Part shown: positions 1 through 7,243 of the stretch, in pieces | Numbering within the stretch: the stretch's first letter is position 1 | Layout: every line of letters begins with the position of its first letter | The notes under the pieces: model-generated | Told to the model about the DNA's origin: nothing | The model's input: the letters and a program-made list of their open reading frames with translations, nothing else | The model's database searches: none | Program-made: the position numbers and the translations under genes | NCBI RefSeq assembly: GCF_002940945.1 | Contig: NZ_PNFV01000016.1 | Location: 1 to 17,390 of the forward strand | Length of the DNA stretch: 17,390 bases | Direction of reading: 5' to 3' | Source: Limosilactobacillus pontis | GTDB taxonomy: Bacteria; Bacillota; Bacilli; Lactobacillales; Lactobacillaceae

Positions 1-160
1 CGCGGCCTAAAACATTGACGGAATTAGAACAATCAGTAAAGGAAGCTATTAAATATTTCAACACTCAACGAGCTTATACATCCAAAAACGGCTTGACCGC
101 GGAAAAATTCCGCGCTCAAGCCGCATAAACTATTTTTCTATTTGAACTGTATACTTGACA
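1..160 (+). mobile_element. 3' end of an IS3-family insertion sequence
   Basis: This is the terminal part of an insertion sequence cut by the window edge. It holds the C-terminal end of the transposase (3-128) and a right end at about 134-160 that closes with TTGACA, ending in CA as IS3-family elements do. The reverse complement of 134-156 matches 17270-17292 at 21 of 23 positions, so the window's two edges carry opposite ends of the same or a very similar element in the same orientation. The exact outer boundary is inferred from the CA terminus. No target duplication can be tested, because the other end of this copy is outside the window. Confidence 0.75.
3..128 (+). CDS. IS3-family transposase, C-terminal fragment
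   Basis: The reading frame is open from the window edge to TAA at 126-128 and gives 41 residues. It contains FNTQRAY, then LTAEKFRAQ, the usual tail of IS3-family (IS150-like) OrfB integrases, where a YNTKR-type stretch is followed by GLSPVEYR. The DDE catalytic residues lie further upstream and are not visible. It is partial because the window starts inside the gene, not because of a visible mutation. The family assignment rests only on this short tail plus the matching element start at the right edge. Confidence 0.75.
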   Translation, partial: RPKTLTELEQSVKEAIKYFNTQRAYTSKNGLTAEKFRAQAA

Positions 161-197
161 GGCGCTAGTGCCGAAAAGCCGACTTGGCGCTTTGTTA

Positions 198-1151
198 TTA
201 TAATAAAACGATTACCTTACCAAAGGAATGACGTCCCTCTAGGAAAGTGTGGGCAGCAGCAACTTGATCCAGACGAAAGACTTTACTTGGCTTGGCCACA
301 ATGTGTTTTCCTTCAATTAGGTGGAGCATGTGATTTAGTTTTACGCCATCTACATTTCCAGAATAGAAACTGGTGAGGTAGGCGTTAGGGGCGATATCCA
401 TAATCGGATCAAACCGTGGCAGGTACCACTGGTTGCCTAGCTCACCAGTAGAACAGACGATTCCGCCAGCCCTGGTATGCTTAAAGCTGTTCTTGACCGT
501 GGCCGGACCGATCAGTTCTAAAACCTTGGTAAACTTACGATCCGTTTGAAGCTCACCCTTGTGGTCCACAATCACGTCGTCAAAGCCCTGATTGAGTAAC
601 AGATCCTGTTTGGCCGGGTTCCTAGTCGTTCCGGCAACGCGAATTCCTGGATAGCAGGCCTTGACCAGGTTGAGGAAAGCCACCCCAACTCCGCTCGTGG
701 CTCCACGGACGAGAATATCATCATTCGATGTCAGTCGCAGGTTCAGCATTGAACCATAGGCTGTGTAGTAGGTCTCCGGAACTGTCGCTAAGGTCTTCCA
801 GTCGAGTCCAGTGGTGACTGGGTAAATCTGAGCGTTGGGCAGCAAGACATATTCCGCATATGAACCGTCAAACGCCCGGCCCATCTCACCCATGATAGAA
901 ACAACCTTCTGCCCCACTGGCAACCTTTGAGAATCGGTGGTGGCCGCTATCACGCCTACGCATTCAATTCCCAAGATGCGGGGAAACTTAACACTAGGCG
1001 ACAAGCCCTGCCGAGTGAATATTTCCGAGTGGTTAATCCCAAAGCCCTTAATTTTTACCAATGACCAGCCTGGCTTGACTTGTGGAGTTGGAACCGTCGT
1101 ATAAATTAGCTTTTCTGGTCCGCCAGCTTCTTTAATAACCACTGCTTGCAT
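198..1151 (-). CDS. Zinc-independent MDR-family NAD(P)H-dependent oxidoreductase (quinone oxidoreductase-like)
   Basis: This 317-residue protein belongs to the medium-chain dehydrogenase/reductase superfamily. The N-terminal GroES-like half has a GINHSEIFTRQG segment (about 38-50), the usual G-N-x-x-(D/E)-x-x-x-R-x-G of quinone reductases. The Rossmann half carries GATSGVG at 150-156 for NAD(P)H binding. The cysteine clusters and catalytic zinc ligands of alcohol dehydrogenases are absent, so a zinc-free quinone or enone reductase is more likely. The ATG at 1151 follows a GGGAGGA ribosome site about 9 nt away. The gene starts 27 nt after the end of the membrane-protein gene upstream and probably shares its transcript. 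Its stop codon lies about 37 bp from the IS end, so the coding region is intact. The substrate is unknown. Confidence 0.85.
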   Translation of the reverse strand: MQAVVIKEAGGPEKLIYTTVPTPQVKPGWSLVKIKGFGINHSEIFTRQGLSPSVKFPRILGIECVGVIAATTDSQRLPVGQKVVSIMGEMGRAFDGSYAEYVLLPNAQIYPVTTGLDWKTLATVPETYYTAYGSMLNLRLTSNDDILVRGATSGVGVAFLNLVKACYPGIRVAGTTRNPAKQDLLLNQGFDDVIVDHKGELQTDRKFTKVLELIGPATVKNSFKHTRAGGIVCSTGELGNQWYLPRFDPIMDIAPNAYLTSFYSGNVDGVKLNHMLHLIEGKHIVAKPSKVFRLDQVAAAHTFLEGRHSFGKVIVLL

Positions 1152-1178
1152 TAATCAATTCCTCCCTCAATTGAAAAT

Positions 1179-2072
1179 TTATTTGATCACTAAAATCAAG
1201 CCAACCAATAACACCACCCAAAGCAGGGCTCCTATCGCGACAAACCAATTTTCATATCCTTCGGCATGCCCATAGCGATAGTCATTATGGTAACGTTGCA
1301 TAGCAGCAATTATCAGTGTATTAATACCCAAACTAAGAAGGGCAATTCCCCAGCAAATGCTTAAACGATCAATAACATCCGCATTCCATAATTGATACTC
1401 ACTAACAATTCCCAAGGGGATACTTGCAATTAGGGCTGCTAAATCAGCACCAATAAGCACATTATAGAATCCACTTCGACGAGCCAAAACTGCGGTAAGC
1501 AACTGAGGCAGCTGCCAAAAATGACCAGCTTGGATAGTAATTACTAAAATAGCTGCCAGCACCGCTTGTCCATGCCCACCAAGAGTAAAAAATAGCGGAA
1601 TTACAACCATTGTAAGAATTATCGTGATTGGTCCCAGCCAAAGCGGTAGGCGATCCGGCAGGCGGCGAGTACTAGCGACAAAATAATTTCCCAACGTTGC
1701 TAACAATATAGCGAGCGCCGTGAGTATTCCTGTCATTACCGTTAAATGACGGGGAAAAAGGATCACAGCTGGTTTCCCCCAAGCTAATATGATTGTACAA
1801 ATTAGAGTAAGGGCGTTTCCGATTGCTAAATTTTTATAGCGAATAATCCCTGTTATGGGAATATTTTGATAGATCAATAGCTGATTATAAGCGCTAGCTC
1901 CAATCCAAACGAAGGCCAGCATCAATGCCATTTCAACCTGATCACCACTAGGCTGTCCTATCGACTGGCCGCATTGCTGAAACATTTGTCCAATACTCCA
2001 GTAACTCCCAACCCAAATCAATGGTAACTGTGGCGTTAAAATTAATGGCTGACGCGGCCAATGCTCCTGCAC
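1179..2072 (-). CDS. Multi-pass membrane protein of unknown function
   Basis: The protein has 297 residues and about eight or nine hydrophobic segments, for example around residues 51-66, 80-98, 113-132, 147-166, 168-186, 203-222, 238-256 and 275-296. I do not recognise a family. The start is GTG at 2070-2072, with GGGAG about 10 nt upstream on the minus strand. It precedes the MDR reductase gene by 27 nt in the same direction, so the two are probably co-transcribed. The gene looks more AT-rich than its neighbours (one 60-nt line near 1801 has 22 G+C, against 32 near 2581), which may reflect separate ancestry. Charged residues are sparse and fall in loops such as STRRLPDR. No transporter or enzyme motif stands out. 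Confidence 0.7.
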   Translation of the reverse strand: MQEHWPRQPLILTPQLPLIWVGSYWSIGQMFQQCGQSIGQPSGDQVEMALMLAFVWIGASAYNQLLIYQNIPITGIIRYKNLAIGNALTLICTIILAWGKPAVILFPRHLTVMTGILTALAILLATLGNYFVASTRRLPDRLPLWLGPITIILTMVVIPLFFTLGGHGQAVLAAILVITIQAGHFWQLPQLLTAVLARRSGFYNVLIGADLAALIASIPLGIVSEYQLWNADVIDRLSICWGIALLSLGINTLIIAAMQRYHNDYRYGHAEGYENWFVAIGALLWVVLLVGLILVIK

Positions 2073-2125
2073 GTTTTTTCACTCCCTTCTTAACTTCAAA
2101 ACAATCTTACCACAACAAAATCTGC

Positions 2126-2131
2126 TATCAT
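2126..2131 (+). promoter_or_regulatory. Possible extended -10 promoter of the isomerase/AI-2E operon
   Basis: TATCAT preceded by TGC gives an extended -10 element about 40 nt before the ATG of the TIM-barrel gene. No convincing -35 hexamer sits 16-18 nt upstream. It is the best promoter candidate in the 96-nt divergent gap, not a firm call. Confidence 0.35.
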
Positions 2132-2168
2132 TGATATTAAGCAATCTTTAGTTAAGGAGTCCTATCAA

Positions 2169-3002
2169 ATGTTTAAGCCTATTCTTGGCCTCAAGGGAAG
2201 CAGCGACCGCGTCCAAATTGACGATCGCATTCAGTACCACCCAACTGTTTATGAATTTTTCACCGCCGCTAGTGATTTCACCACCGATGGCTACCAGCGA
2301 CTCTATGATGCCATTCAGTATGTCCAATCCAAGGGTATTCATCAGATCGTTCTTCACCATCCGATGAAGTTTGGCAATCACCACTCCGAAGTCGTAGCTC
2401 CTGAGAAATACTACCCAGACCTCTATCGTTTTATTGAGACGACCACCGCACAGCTGATCCAGCTAGGGCATGACCTCAACGTCCAGGTCCTGATTCATGG
2501 CGGCTATTCTGGCCCTGAGGTTGAGCATATGGTTGATCTCTACCCGAGTATTGAGGATGCCCGCCAGGCTGTCTACCATCGCCTGGACCGGTTTGCCGAC
2601 GAGGGTGGCAACCAGATTATGTTTGAAAATTCGATTGCCCCGGTTTTTGCCTACGGACACCCCGACCAGGAGGATGAAATCCTAGATCATCACTACCGAT
2701 TGGCCTTTGATACCTCTCATTGCTTCATTGAGCTGCATGGTGATAACCCTGGCCTCCAGCGTTCCCTGCGTCACCTAGCCCCGGCTGTTGTCCATTACCA
2801 CCTAGTCGACTCAATGGGAATGACCCACGACAGCCTGCAGCTAGGAAAGGGCAAGATCGACTGGGCACCGGTATTGCCGTTGCTCAACCCAACGGCCACT
2901 AGCATTTATGAGATCAACCTGCACAATCAGAACGATTGCCAGGAACAGCTGGCCAGCCACCAATATCTGCTGGAGATCTACCGGCAGTTAAAGGAGAATT
3001 AG
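2169..3002 (+). CDS. Sugar phosphate isomerase/epimerase-like TIM-barrel protein
   Basis: This 277-residue protein resembles the xylose isomerase-like/AP endonuclease 2 TIM-barrel superfamily. Likely metal-site residues occur in the expected order along the barrel: His63/64 (LHHP), His110 (LIHGG), Glu153 (FENS), Asp181 and His184 (DTSH), His209/211 (HYH) and Glu248 (YEIN). GKGKIDW (226-232) matches the G-x-G-x-(I/V)-(D/N) loop common in this superfamily. That pattern supports a divalent-metal isomerase or epimerase; an endonuclease IV role is less likely but not excluded. The substrate cannot be named. The start is well supported by AAGGAG 9 nt before the ATG. The AI-2E-family gene follows after 1 nt, so the two form an operon. 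Confidence 0.75.
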   Translation: MFKPILGLKGSSDRVQIDDRIQYHPTVYEFFTAASDFTTDGYQRLYDAIQYVQSKGIHQIVLHHPMKFGNHHSEVVAPEKYYPDLYRFIETTTAQLIQLGHDLNVQVLIHGGYSGPEVEHMVDLYPSIEDARQAVYHRLDRFADEGGNQIMFENSIAPVFAYGHPDQEDEILDHHYRLAFDTSHCFIELHGDNPGLQRSLRHLAPAVVHYHLVDSMGMTHDSLQLGKGKIDWAPVLPLLNPTATSIYEINLHNQNDCQEQLASHQYLLEIYRQLKEN

Positions 3003-3003
3003 T

Positions 3004-4113
3004 ATGAAAATTCATATTCACCGTCGTCACATTTCCCTTGTTCTAGCGCTTTTTCTCCTCTTTCTAGCGGTCACCTACTGGGGAGTCGTTGCCAAGCTCC
3101 TAAAGACAATCTTGGGAGCATCCATACCTTTACTTATCGGCTGCGTAGTGGCTTACATCGTCAATCTCCTCCTGCGTCAGTATGAGCATCTCTACCAGCA
3201 TCTGCTGCCCGGCCTTCGCGCTCAGCGTTTCAAGCGAGCTGTTGGCATCGTTCTGTCCTACCTATCGATTATTATCATTATCGCGCTAGTCATCCGGCTC
3301 GTGATCCCTGAAATCGTTAGCTGTGTCCGACTGTTGGTCACCAACCATGGCCGGGTCATCAATCGCTTCATCTCCACTGTCCAGGAGAACAGCAATTTTA
3401 AGGACTTCTGGAAGAGCTTTGATCCCAAACATCTCGATTGGAATCAAATCGGCAAGTACGTTGGCTATGGGTTTGGGGGAACTCTAAAGACCGTCATGTC
3501 AACTGCCAGCTCGATTGTCTCCGTAGCAACGACTGCGATAGTTGCCTTCTTCTTTTCAATCTACCTTCTGATTTACAAGGAGATGCTCTCCCGACAGTTC
3601 AACCGGCTGATGGATACCTACTGCAGCAAATTCAAACGGCCGATTATGCACGTTATCCACACCTTCGATGAAAGCTACAGCAACTACATCGTCGGTCAGT
3701 GCAAAGACGCCGCTATCCTGGGGATCGCATGCTTCATCGGCATGAAGCTACTGGGGATGCCATATGCCTCCATGATCGGGGTTGTCACCTTCTTTGGCGC
3801 TTTGATTCCGATCATCGGGGCAATTCTAGGAGCCAGCATCGGGGTCGTTCTAATCTTTGCCGTTTCCCCAATCAAGTCGTTGATCTTTCTAATCTTCATC
3901 ATCGTCCTTCAGCAGTTCGACAATCGGGTCACCTACCCGCTGGTCGTCGGTAAAAGTATCGGTTTACCGAGTGTCTGGGTCTTCGCCGCTGTTATTATCG
4001 GTGGAGGAATCTCCGGTATTCTGGGGATGATGCTAACTGTACCGTTGTTTGCCGCGATCTACAAATTGATTGCCGAGGACATTCAGCATCGGCACGTGAA
4101 AGCCAATAATTAA
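3004..4113 (+). CDS. AI-2E family (PerM/YdiK/TqsA-like) membrane transporter
   Basis: This 369-residue integral membrane protein has the layout of the AI-2E/UPF0118 family. Two N-terminal helices (about 13-30 and 34-56) and a third near 79-105 are followed by an amphipathic stretch with little membrane character (110-160). A C-terminal bundle of helices starts near 165. Family-typical motifs are FFGALIPIIGAILGA (around 262-276) and LQQFDNRVTYPLVVGKSIGLP (around 300-320, quoted in part). Members have been linked to autoinducer export or Na+/H+ exchange, so the substrate is open. AAGGAG lies just upstream of the ATG. The gene begins 1 nt after the isomerase-like gene and ends just before a strong terminator. 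Confidence 0.85.
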   Translation: MKIHIHRRHISLVLALFLLFLAVTYWGVVAKLLKTILGASIPLLIGCVVAYIVNLLLRQYEHLYQHLLPGLRAQRFKRAVGIVLSYLSIIIIIALVIRLVIPEIVSCVRLLVTNHGRVINRFISTVQENSNFKDFWKSFDPKHLDWNQIGKYVGYGFGGTLKTVMSTASSIVSVATTAIVAFFFSIYLLIYKEMLSRQFNRLMDTYCSKFKRPIMHVIHTFDESYSNYIVGQCKDAAILGIACFIGMKLLGMPYASMIGVVTFFGALIPIIGAILGASIGVVLIFAVSPIKSLIFLIFIIVLQQFDNRVTYPLVVGKSIGLPSVWVFAAVIIGGGISGILGMMLTVPLFAAIYKLIAEDIQHRHVKANN

Positions 4114-4123
4114 TTTGTATAGC

Positions 4124-4170
4124 AAAGGTGGCTGAGAGAAAATCATTTCCCTCAGCCACCTTTATTTTTT
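4124..4170 (+). terminator. Rho-independent terminator after the AI-2E-family gene
   Basis: A perfect 13-bp stem, AAAGGTGGCTGAG paired with CTCAGCCACCTTT, has a 14-nt loop and is followed by ATTTTTT. It begins 10 nt after the stop codon. On the minus strand the stem is the same but lacks a clear U-run, so it mainly serves the plus-strand operon. Confidence 0.9.
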
Positions 4171-4206
4171 CATATATTAATACGACTATCAGACCTTTTG
4201 TAATCA

Positions 4207-4836
4207 CTATTCCTTTTGAGAAGCACCGGTCGCGGCATCCGGCACATCATGATCGTCGATGGTCAATTTGTCAGAATCGTCCGCAACCACGGCGCCATTC
4301 TGGTAGTGCTTACCATAACGTTCCTTGAAGGGCATCCCCAAGGCACGTGCCCAGTCAGTCGTTGGGTTGTGCACCCGACCGGTAATATGGGTCACCTCGA
4401 TGGACCAGACTGCAAGGTTTTGGACATCAGCCGCCGCAATCGCCACTGGAATTGTGTTGACGTAGTGATGAATCAGCATCCTGATTGCAGCAAGCTTCTC
4501 TTGGGGATCTGTCAAACGCTGCGGTGTCCCAGTACCGATCACACTCATGAAGGACGGGCTAAAATCGCTTGGCCGCGGTGGGGTGTAAATGAGGTTTTCG
4601 TGACCATGGTCAGTCTCAAAACCAATCGTATCCGCATGGTCGAGGGCAGCTGCTTTCTCGCCATCCCCCGTCCCGTGAATATAGATAGTGTAGTGGCCAT
4701 CTACTCCTTCCCGGTAACCATAATGCACCGGCACAATATAGGCACCGCGCTGGTTAGTCAAGCCCAGACGCAGGATCTGGCACTGGTCAAGGATCCAGGA
4801 AAGTTTGGCATGATCAGTGATGATGTCCTTACGCAT
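4207..4836 (-). CDS. NimA-like pyridoxamine 5'-phosphate oxidase-fold, flavin-binding protein
   Basis: This 209-residue protein resembles the split beta-barrel FMN-binding family that includes NimA nitroimidazole reductases. Key stretches are ILRLGL (about 22-27), YIVPVHYGY (33-41), YTIYIHGTGDGEKAAAL (around 49-65), a SVIGTGTPQRLTDPQEK segment (98-114) and ITGRVHNP near 151-158, which match the order seen in NimA-like proteins. The acidic C-terminal tail (after about 185) is extra. The likely role is an FMN-dependent reductase or an FMN/heme-binding protein; resistance to nitroimidazoles is not implied. It is the last gene of the MarR operon, 27 nt after the B3/4 gene. GGAGGG lies 6-7 nt before the ATG at 4836. 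Confidence 0.8.
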   Translation of the reverse strand: MRKDIITDHAKLSWILDQCQILRLGLTNQRGAYIVPVHYGYREGVDGHYTIYIHGTGDGEKAAALDHADTIGFETDHGHENLIYTPPRPSDFSPSFMSVIGTGTPQRLTDPQEKLAAIRMLIHHYVNTIPVAIAAADVQNLAVWSIEVTHITGRVHNPTTDWARALGMPFKERYGKHYQNGAVVADDSDKLTIDDHDVPDAATGASQKE

Positions 4837-4863
4837 ATGCCACCCTCCATTTCAAAACACTTC

Positions 4864-5592
4864 TTATTGCATATCAGTTGGTACTTCAGCTGCCGGGTTA
4901 TCCTTCGTCAAGTGGTAAACCTTGGTCGTTTCAACGTCGAAGTACTTATTGATCAGCTTGCTCAGTTCTTCCATCGCCTCATTGGCTCGTTCGGCCTGTT
5001 CGGCGTTGACAGATTCGATAACCGCCACAACATTTTGAGAGTCCTCCGTCAGCATTGTCCGCTGAGCATCACGCCAGTTCAGGCAACGGCAAACGGCTCC
5101 CTCTTCGTCGTAATAGCAAACTTCACCGGGCAGGGTTGGCTCGTCGTCATCGGCACCAACCGGACGGAAGGACTGACCACCGTCAACCTGGCCAAGATGC
5201 ATGGCCCCCTTAATCTTATCCCGATCTTCCATGCCAACCGGTACCCCGTAGGTCATGGAGACGCTATTGTAGACGTCCACCATCGGGTCAATCGGTTCAA
5301 AGGTCCGGCCCTGGTTGGCTCGCTTTAGTAAGGCTTCAACAGAGGCCCGGGCTCCCTTCTTCTTCTTGAACTGCTGGTATGCCTTCCGCCATTGGTCGAT
5401 CACTGGATTCAATCGGAAAGTCTCGTTCGTTAGGAACTTGTCCGCTTCCTTGGCCGCGTTGGCAAGCATCTTGCGCCGTTCAGCAATGTTCTTATCCGTG
5501 TCATGGTTATCAATTCCATTGGCATATAAAATATTTACTTGGGCGTCCGGGAAGAGTTCCCAGAAGCTTTGGTCAACAACAACTTTTTCCAT
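4864..5592 (-). CDS. Stand-alone B3/4-domain protein (phenylalanyl-tRNA synthetase beta B3/B4-like)
   Basis: The product is 242 residues. The segment from about residue 68 (W-R-K-A-Y, K-K-K-x-A-R-A-S-V-E-A-L-L-K-R) through PMVDVYNSVS (about 103-112), the IKGAMHLGQVDGG run and CLNWRDAQRTMLTEDS near 171-186 is typical of free-standing B3/4 domains. In PheRS the B3/B4 module edits mischarged Tyr-tRNA; free-standing copies are poorly characterised and could act on aminoacyl-tRNA or a related ligand. The open frame continues upstream to 5892, but that stretch is antisense-like overlap with the MarR gene. The ATG at 5592 has AAGGAGG 8 nt upstream and starts 13 nt after the MarR stop, which makes it the true start. 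It is the middle gene of a three-gene operon. Confidence 0.85.
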   Translation of the reverse strand: MEKVVVDQSFWELFPDAQVNILYANGIDNHDTDKNIAERRKMLANAAKEADKFLTNETFRLNPVIDQWRKAYQQFKKKKGARASVEALLKRANQGRTFEPIDPMVDVYNSVSMTYGVPVGMEDRDKIKGAMHLGQVDGGQSFRPVGADDDEPTLPGEVCYYDEEGAVCRCLNWRDAQRTMLTEDSQNVVAVIESVNAEQAERANEAMEELSKLINKYFDVETTKVYHLTKDNPAAEVPTDMQ

Positions 5593-5605
5593 TTGAAAAG
5601 CCTCC

Positions 5606-6058
5606 TTAATATTCTCGCTTACCGCCATGCTTGACCAGGTCCCAATCACTGTCGATATTATGTCGAATCCGGACCAGGTAGTCATGGACCTGCTGAGCTT
5701 CCTTATCAGTAAAACCACGAAGCGCCACCGCGTTGGAGTGCTGATTCTCACGAATGATGAAGGGGTAGATTTTCTTTCCCTTTTCAGTGACAAACAGCCG
5801 CTTGATCTTCTTATTCCGTGGATCACTGCGTCGCTCAATGAAGCCCTTATCTTCAAGTTTCTTGACGGCGCGGGCGATCGTGGTCCGATCAACCTTTATC
5901 AAGTTCGATAGCTGCTCGGAGATAATGCCTGGGTGCTCGTAGATTCGGACAACATAGAGGTACTGGCCCCGTGCCAGCCCAATCTGCTTAAATTCAATAT
6001 TTGACATCGAATCCAATGCGCGTTCAATCATCCCGACTTCCCGTAAAATATCGATCAT
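5606..6058 (-). CDS. MarR-family transcriptional regulator
   Basis: This 150-residue winged-helix regulator has the MarR layout. N- and C-terminal dimerisation helices flank the recognition region LSNLIKVDRTTIARAVKKLE (quoted as the helix-turn-helix), a GFIERR turn and a wing with SDPRNKKIKRLFVTEKG. I chose ATG at 6058 because GAGGAG lies 9 nt before it. A GTG at 6079 would add seven residues but lacks a good ribosome site. The first gene of the operon, it is followed after 13 nt by the B3/4 gene. A perfect palindrome overlaps the promoter just upstream, so autorepression is likely. The ligand is unknown; the NimA-like flavin-binding protein in the operon hints at a redox or drug signal, which is inference. 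Confidence 0.9.
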   Translation of the reverse strand: MIDILREVGMIERALDSMSNIEFKQIGLARGQYLYVVRIYEHPGIISEQLSNLIKVDRTTIARAVKKLEDKGFIERRSDPRNKKIKRLFVTEKGKKIYPFIIRENQHSNAVALRGFTDKEAQQVHDYLVRIRHNIDSDWDLVKHGGKREY

Positions 6059-6080
6059 GGTAAAAATCTCCTCGTTCACT

Positions 6081-6108
6081 ATAATAGCACTTTTTGTTGC
6101 AAATGCAA
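6081..6108 (-). promoter_or_regulatory. Promoter of the marR-B3/4-nimA-like operon
   Basis: On the minus strand, TTGCAT (6103-6108) and TATTAT (6081-6086) are separated by 16 nt and lie just upstream of the MarR start. The -35 hexamer lies inside the 34-bp palindrome and the -10 abuts it, sharing one base, so repressor binding would block RNA polymerase. Confidence 0.65.
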
Positions 6109-6119
6109 CAAAAAGTGCT
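6086..6119. promoter_or_regulatory. Perfect 34-bp palindromic operator, probable MarR binding site
   Basis: Two 16-nt arms, AGCACTTTTTGTTGCA and its exact reverse complement, are separated by AA. The inner part, TTGCA-AA-TGCAA, has the dyad size typical of MarR-family operators. The palindrome covers the -35 and spacer of the promoter for the MarR gene directly downstream, which supports autorepression. It lacks a U-run positioned like a terminator, and a proper terminator for the preceding operon is already present at 6121-6151. Confidence 0.75.
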
Positions 6120-6120
6120 G

Positions 6121-6151
6121 AAAATTAAAAGAGCGTCCTTTGCAGACACTC
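6121..6151 (-). terminator. Rho-independent terminator of the ABC-like/SDR-like/DUF1836 operon
   Basis: In the minus-strand transcript, GAGTGTC pairs with GACGCTC (7 bp with one G-U) around a 7-nt loop and is followed by TTTTAATTTT. It begins 6 nt after the DUF1836 stop codon and separates that operon from the MarR operon. Confidence 0.7.
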
Positions 6152-6157
6152 CCTTAC

Positions 6158-6685
6158 TTATCCCTTTTCAACCTTCAAAGGCTTCTGTTGCCGACGCATG
6201 TCACCGAAAATATGCTCGGCCTTGAGGTGGGCCAGAACCGCCTTAATCGCTGACTCCATCAACTCCTGATTAGTTGGGTCAATCTCCACATCATCATCGA
6301 TCGGCTGACCGGTCAGGATTGACTCCAGAACGGTCGCAAAGTGATCATAGGCCAGCTGCGGATATGTGGTAATCGTCAGTTGAGCAATTCCGGCACGAAT
6401 ATCGTCAATGTTGAAGCTAACTTTGAAAAAGCCAATCAGCAGCAGGTCAACCAGCTGGTTAACGGCATACTTCTTCTTGACCGGAGCCTGAATGACCTTC
6501 TTCTTAACGTAGTTATTGACCATCGCCTTGGTCAGTGGCTCAACGTCAAAGCTGGCCAGTTGTTCATTGACAACCGTCACCACCTGGTCAACATACAAGC
6601 CCAAGGTTGGCAGCTCTTTCCACCGCGGTAGGCGGACGTGCTGAACAGTCTCTTGCCAGTGTTGATAGTCCGTTATTTTTTTCAT
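6158..6685 (-). CDS. DUF1836 domain-containing protein
   Basis: This 175-residue protein matches the DUF1836 pattern: LPRWKELPTLGLYVDQVV (about 19-36), LTKAMVNNYVKKKVIQAP (about 51-68) and KKKYAVNQLVDLLLI (71-85), followed by a predicted helical tail. The LT-x-x-M-x-N-N-Y-V-K stretch looks like a MerR-type winged-helix recognition region, so DNA binding is plausible, but no function is established for the family as far as I know. The ATG at 6685 follows GAGG 8 nt upstream. It is the last gene of a three-gene operon, 15 nt after the Rossmann-like gene, and is closed by the terminator at 6121-6151. Confidence 0.85.
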   Translation of the reverse strand: MKKITDYQHWQETVQHVRLPRWKELPTLGLYVDQVVTVVNEQLASFDVEPLTKAMVNNYVKKKVIQAPVKKKYAVNQLVDLLLIGFFKVSFNIDDIRAGIAQLTITTYPQLAYDHFATVLESILTGQPIDDDVEIDPTNQELMESAIKAVLAHLKAEHIFGDMRRQQKPLKVEKG

Positions 6686-6700
6686 TGTCCTTACCTCGTT

Positions 6701-7231
6701 TCACTTACATGGCATAACACCAATTGAATGATTGTCAAACTTACTGGTCGTCAGAACCGTTTGGAGGACCTGAGCCAGCTGCTGCTCGCTCACGTTCTCT
6801 CCGGTCAGGGGTTGCCCCTCATCTGTAATCTTAATCTCTGGTGCACCGGCTCCCAGTGGCAGGGCACGAACCACCACATAAGGGAGCTCTAACTCGTCGA
6901 TCATCTTAACCGCGTATTGGTGAGCCCAGACCGCTTGTAGTGCGTGTTTGCCGTACCATTGCTTAAGCTGGGTCTCATCTGCATCGTCAGCAATACCGGC
7001 AATCGAAAGCATTACGATCTTCTGGGGCGGAAAGAGGGAGCGATCGACCAGGGCAGCCAGCTGCTGAACCTCATCATCGACCGGGTCACCAGCCTGGGGA
7101 AGCCAACAGAGGATATCCCCCGCCTCCAAGTCGACATCAAAACTATTGGCTGCTACGGCCGCGTATGAGTTTTCCATAATTAACCGGGCCAGTTTATCGT
7201 GGCGACGGCTGATTATCACAATTCGTGCCAT
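6701..7231 (-). CDS. Atypical SDR/NmrA-like Rossmann-fold protein with degenerate nucleotide-binding loop
   Basis: The product has 176 residues. The segment HQYAVKMIDELELPYVVVRALPL (about 104-126, quoted in part as VVVRALPL) is like the K-x-x-(I/L)-E-x-S-x-L-x-Y-T-I-V-R-P block of NmrA-like atypical SDR proteins. The N-terminal beta strand ARIVIIS is followed by RRHDKLA where these proteins normally carry a GATGxxG dinucleotide-binding loop, so cofactor binding is doubtful. The ATG at 7231 has AAAGGA upstream. It lies 12 nt after the ABC-ATPase-like gene and 15 nt before the DUF1836 gene, all in one orientation. The function is unknown; a sensory or scaffold role is possible but speculative. 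Confidence 0.6.
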   Translation of the reverse strand: MARIVIISRRHDKLARLIMENSYAAVAANSFDVDLEAGDILCWLPQAGDPVDDEVQQLAALVDRSLFPPQKIVMLSIAGIADDADETQLKQWYGKHALQAVWAHQYAVKMIDELELPYVVVRALPLGAGAPEIKITDEGQPLTGENVSEQQLAQVLQTVLTTSKFDNHSIGVMPCK

Positions 7232-7243
7232 TATCTTTCCTTT

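Noticed and set aside
155..376. Short plus-strand frame after the left IS
   Set aside because: It is antisense to the end of the MDR gene, starts at the IS boundary and has no ribosome site or motif.
4216..5328. Long plus-strand open frame of 370 codons
   Set aside because: It runs antisense across the NimA-like gene and most of the B3/4 gene, both of which have strong ribosome sites and family motifs. The frame has no ribosome site and no recognisable motif.
5593..5892. N-terminal extension of the B3/4 protein up to 5892
   Set aside because: It overlaps the MarR gene in another frame and bypasses the AAGGAGG ribosome site 8 nt before the ATG at 5592.
6086..6119. 34-bp palindrome read as a terminator
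   Set aside because: It lies over a TTGCAT-16-TATTAT promoter, has no trailing U-run in either direction, and a separate terminator at 6121-6151 already ends the preceding operon.
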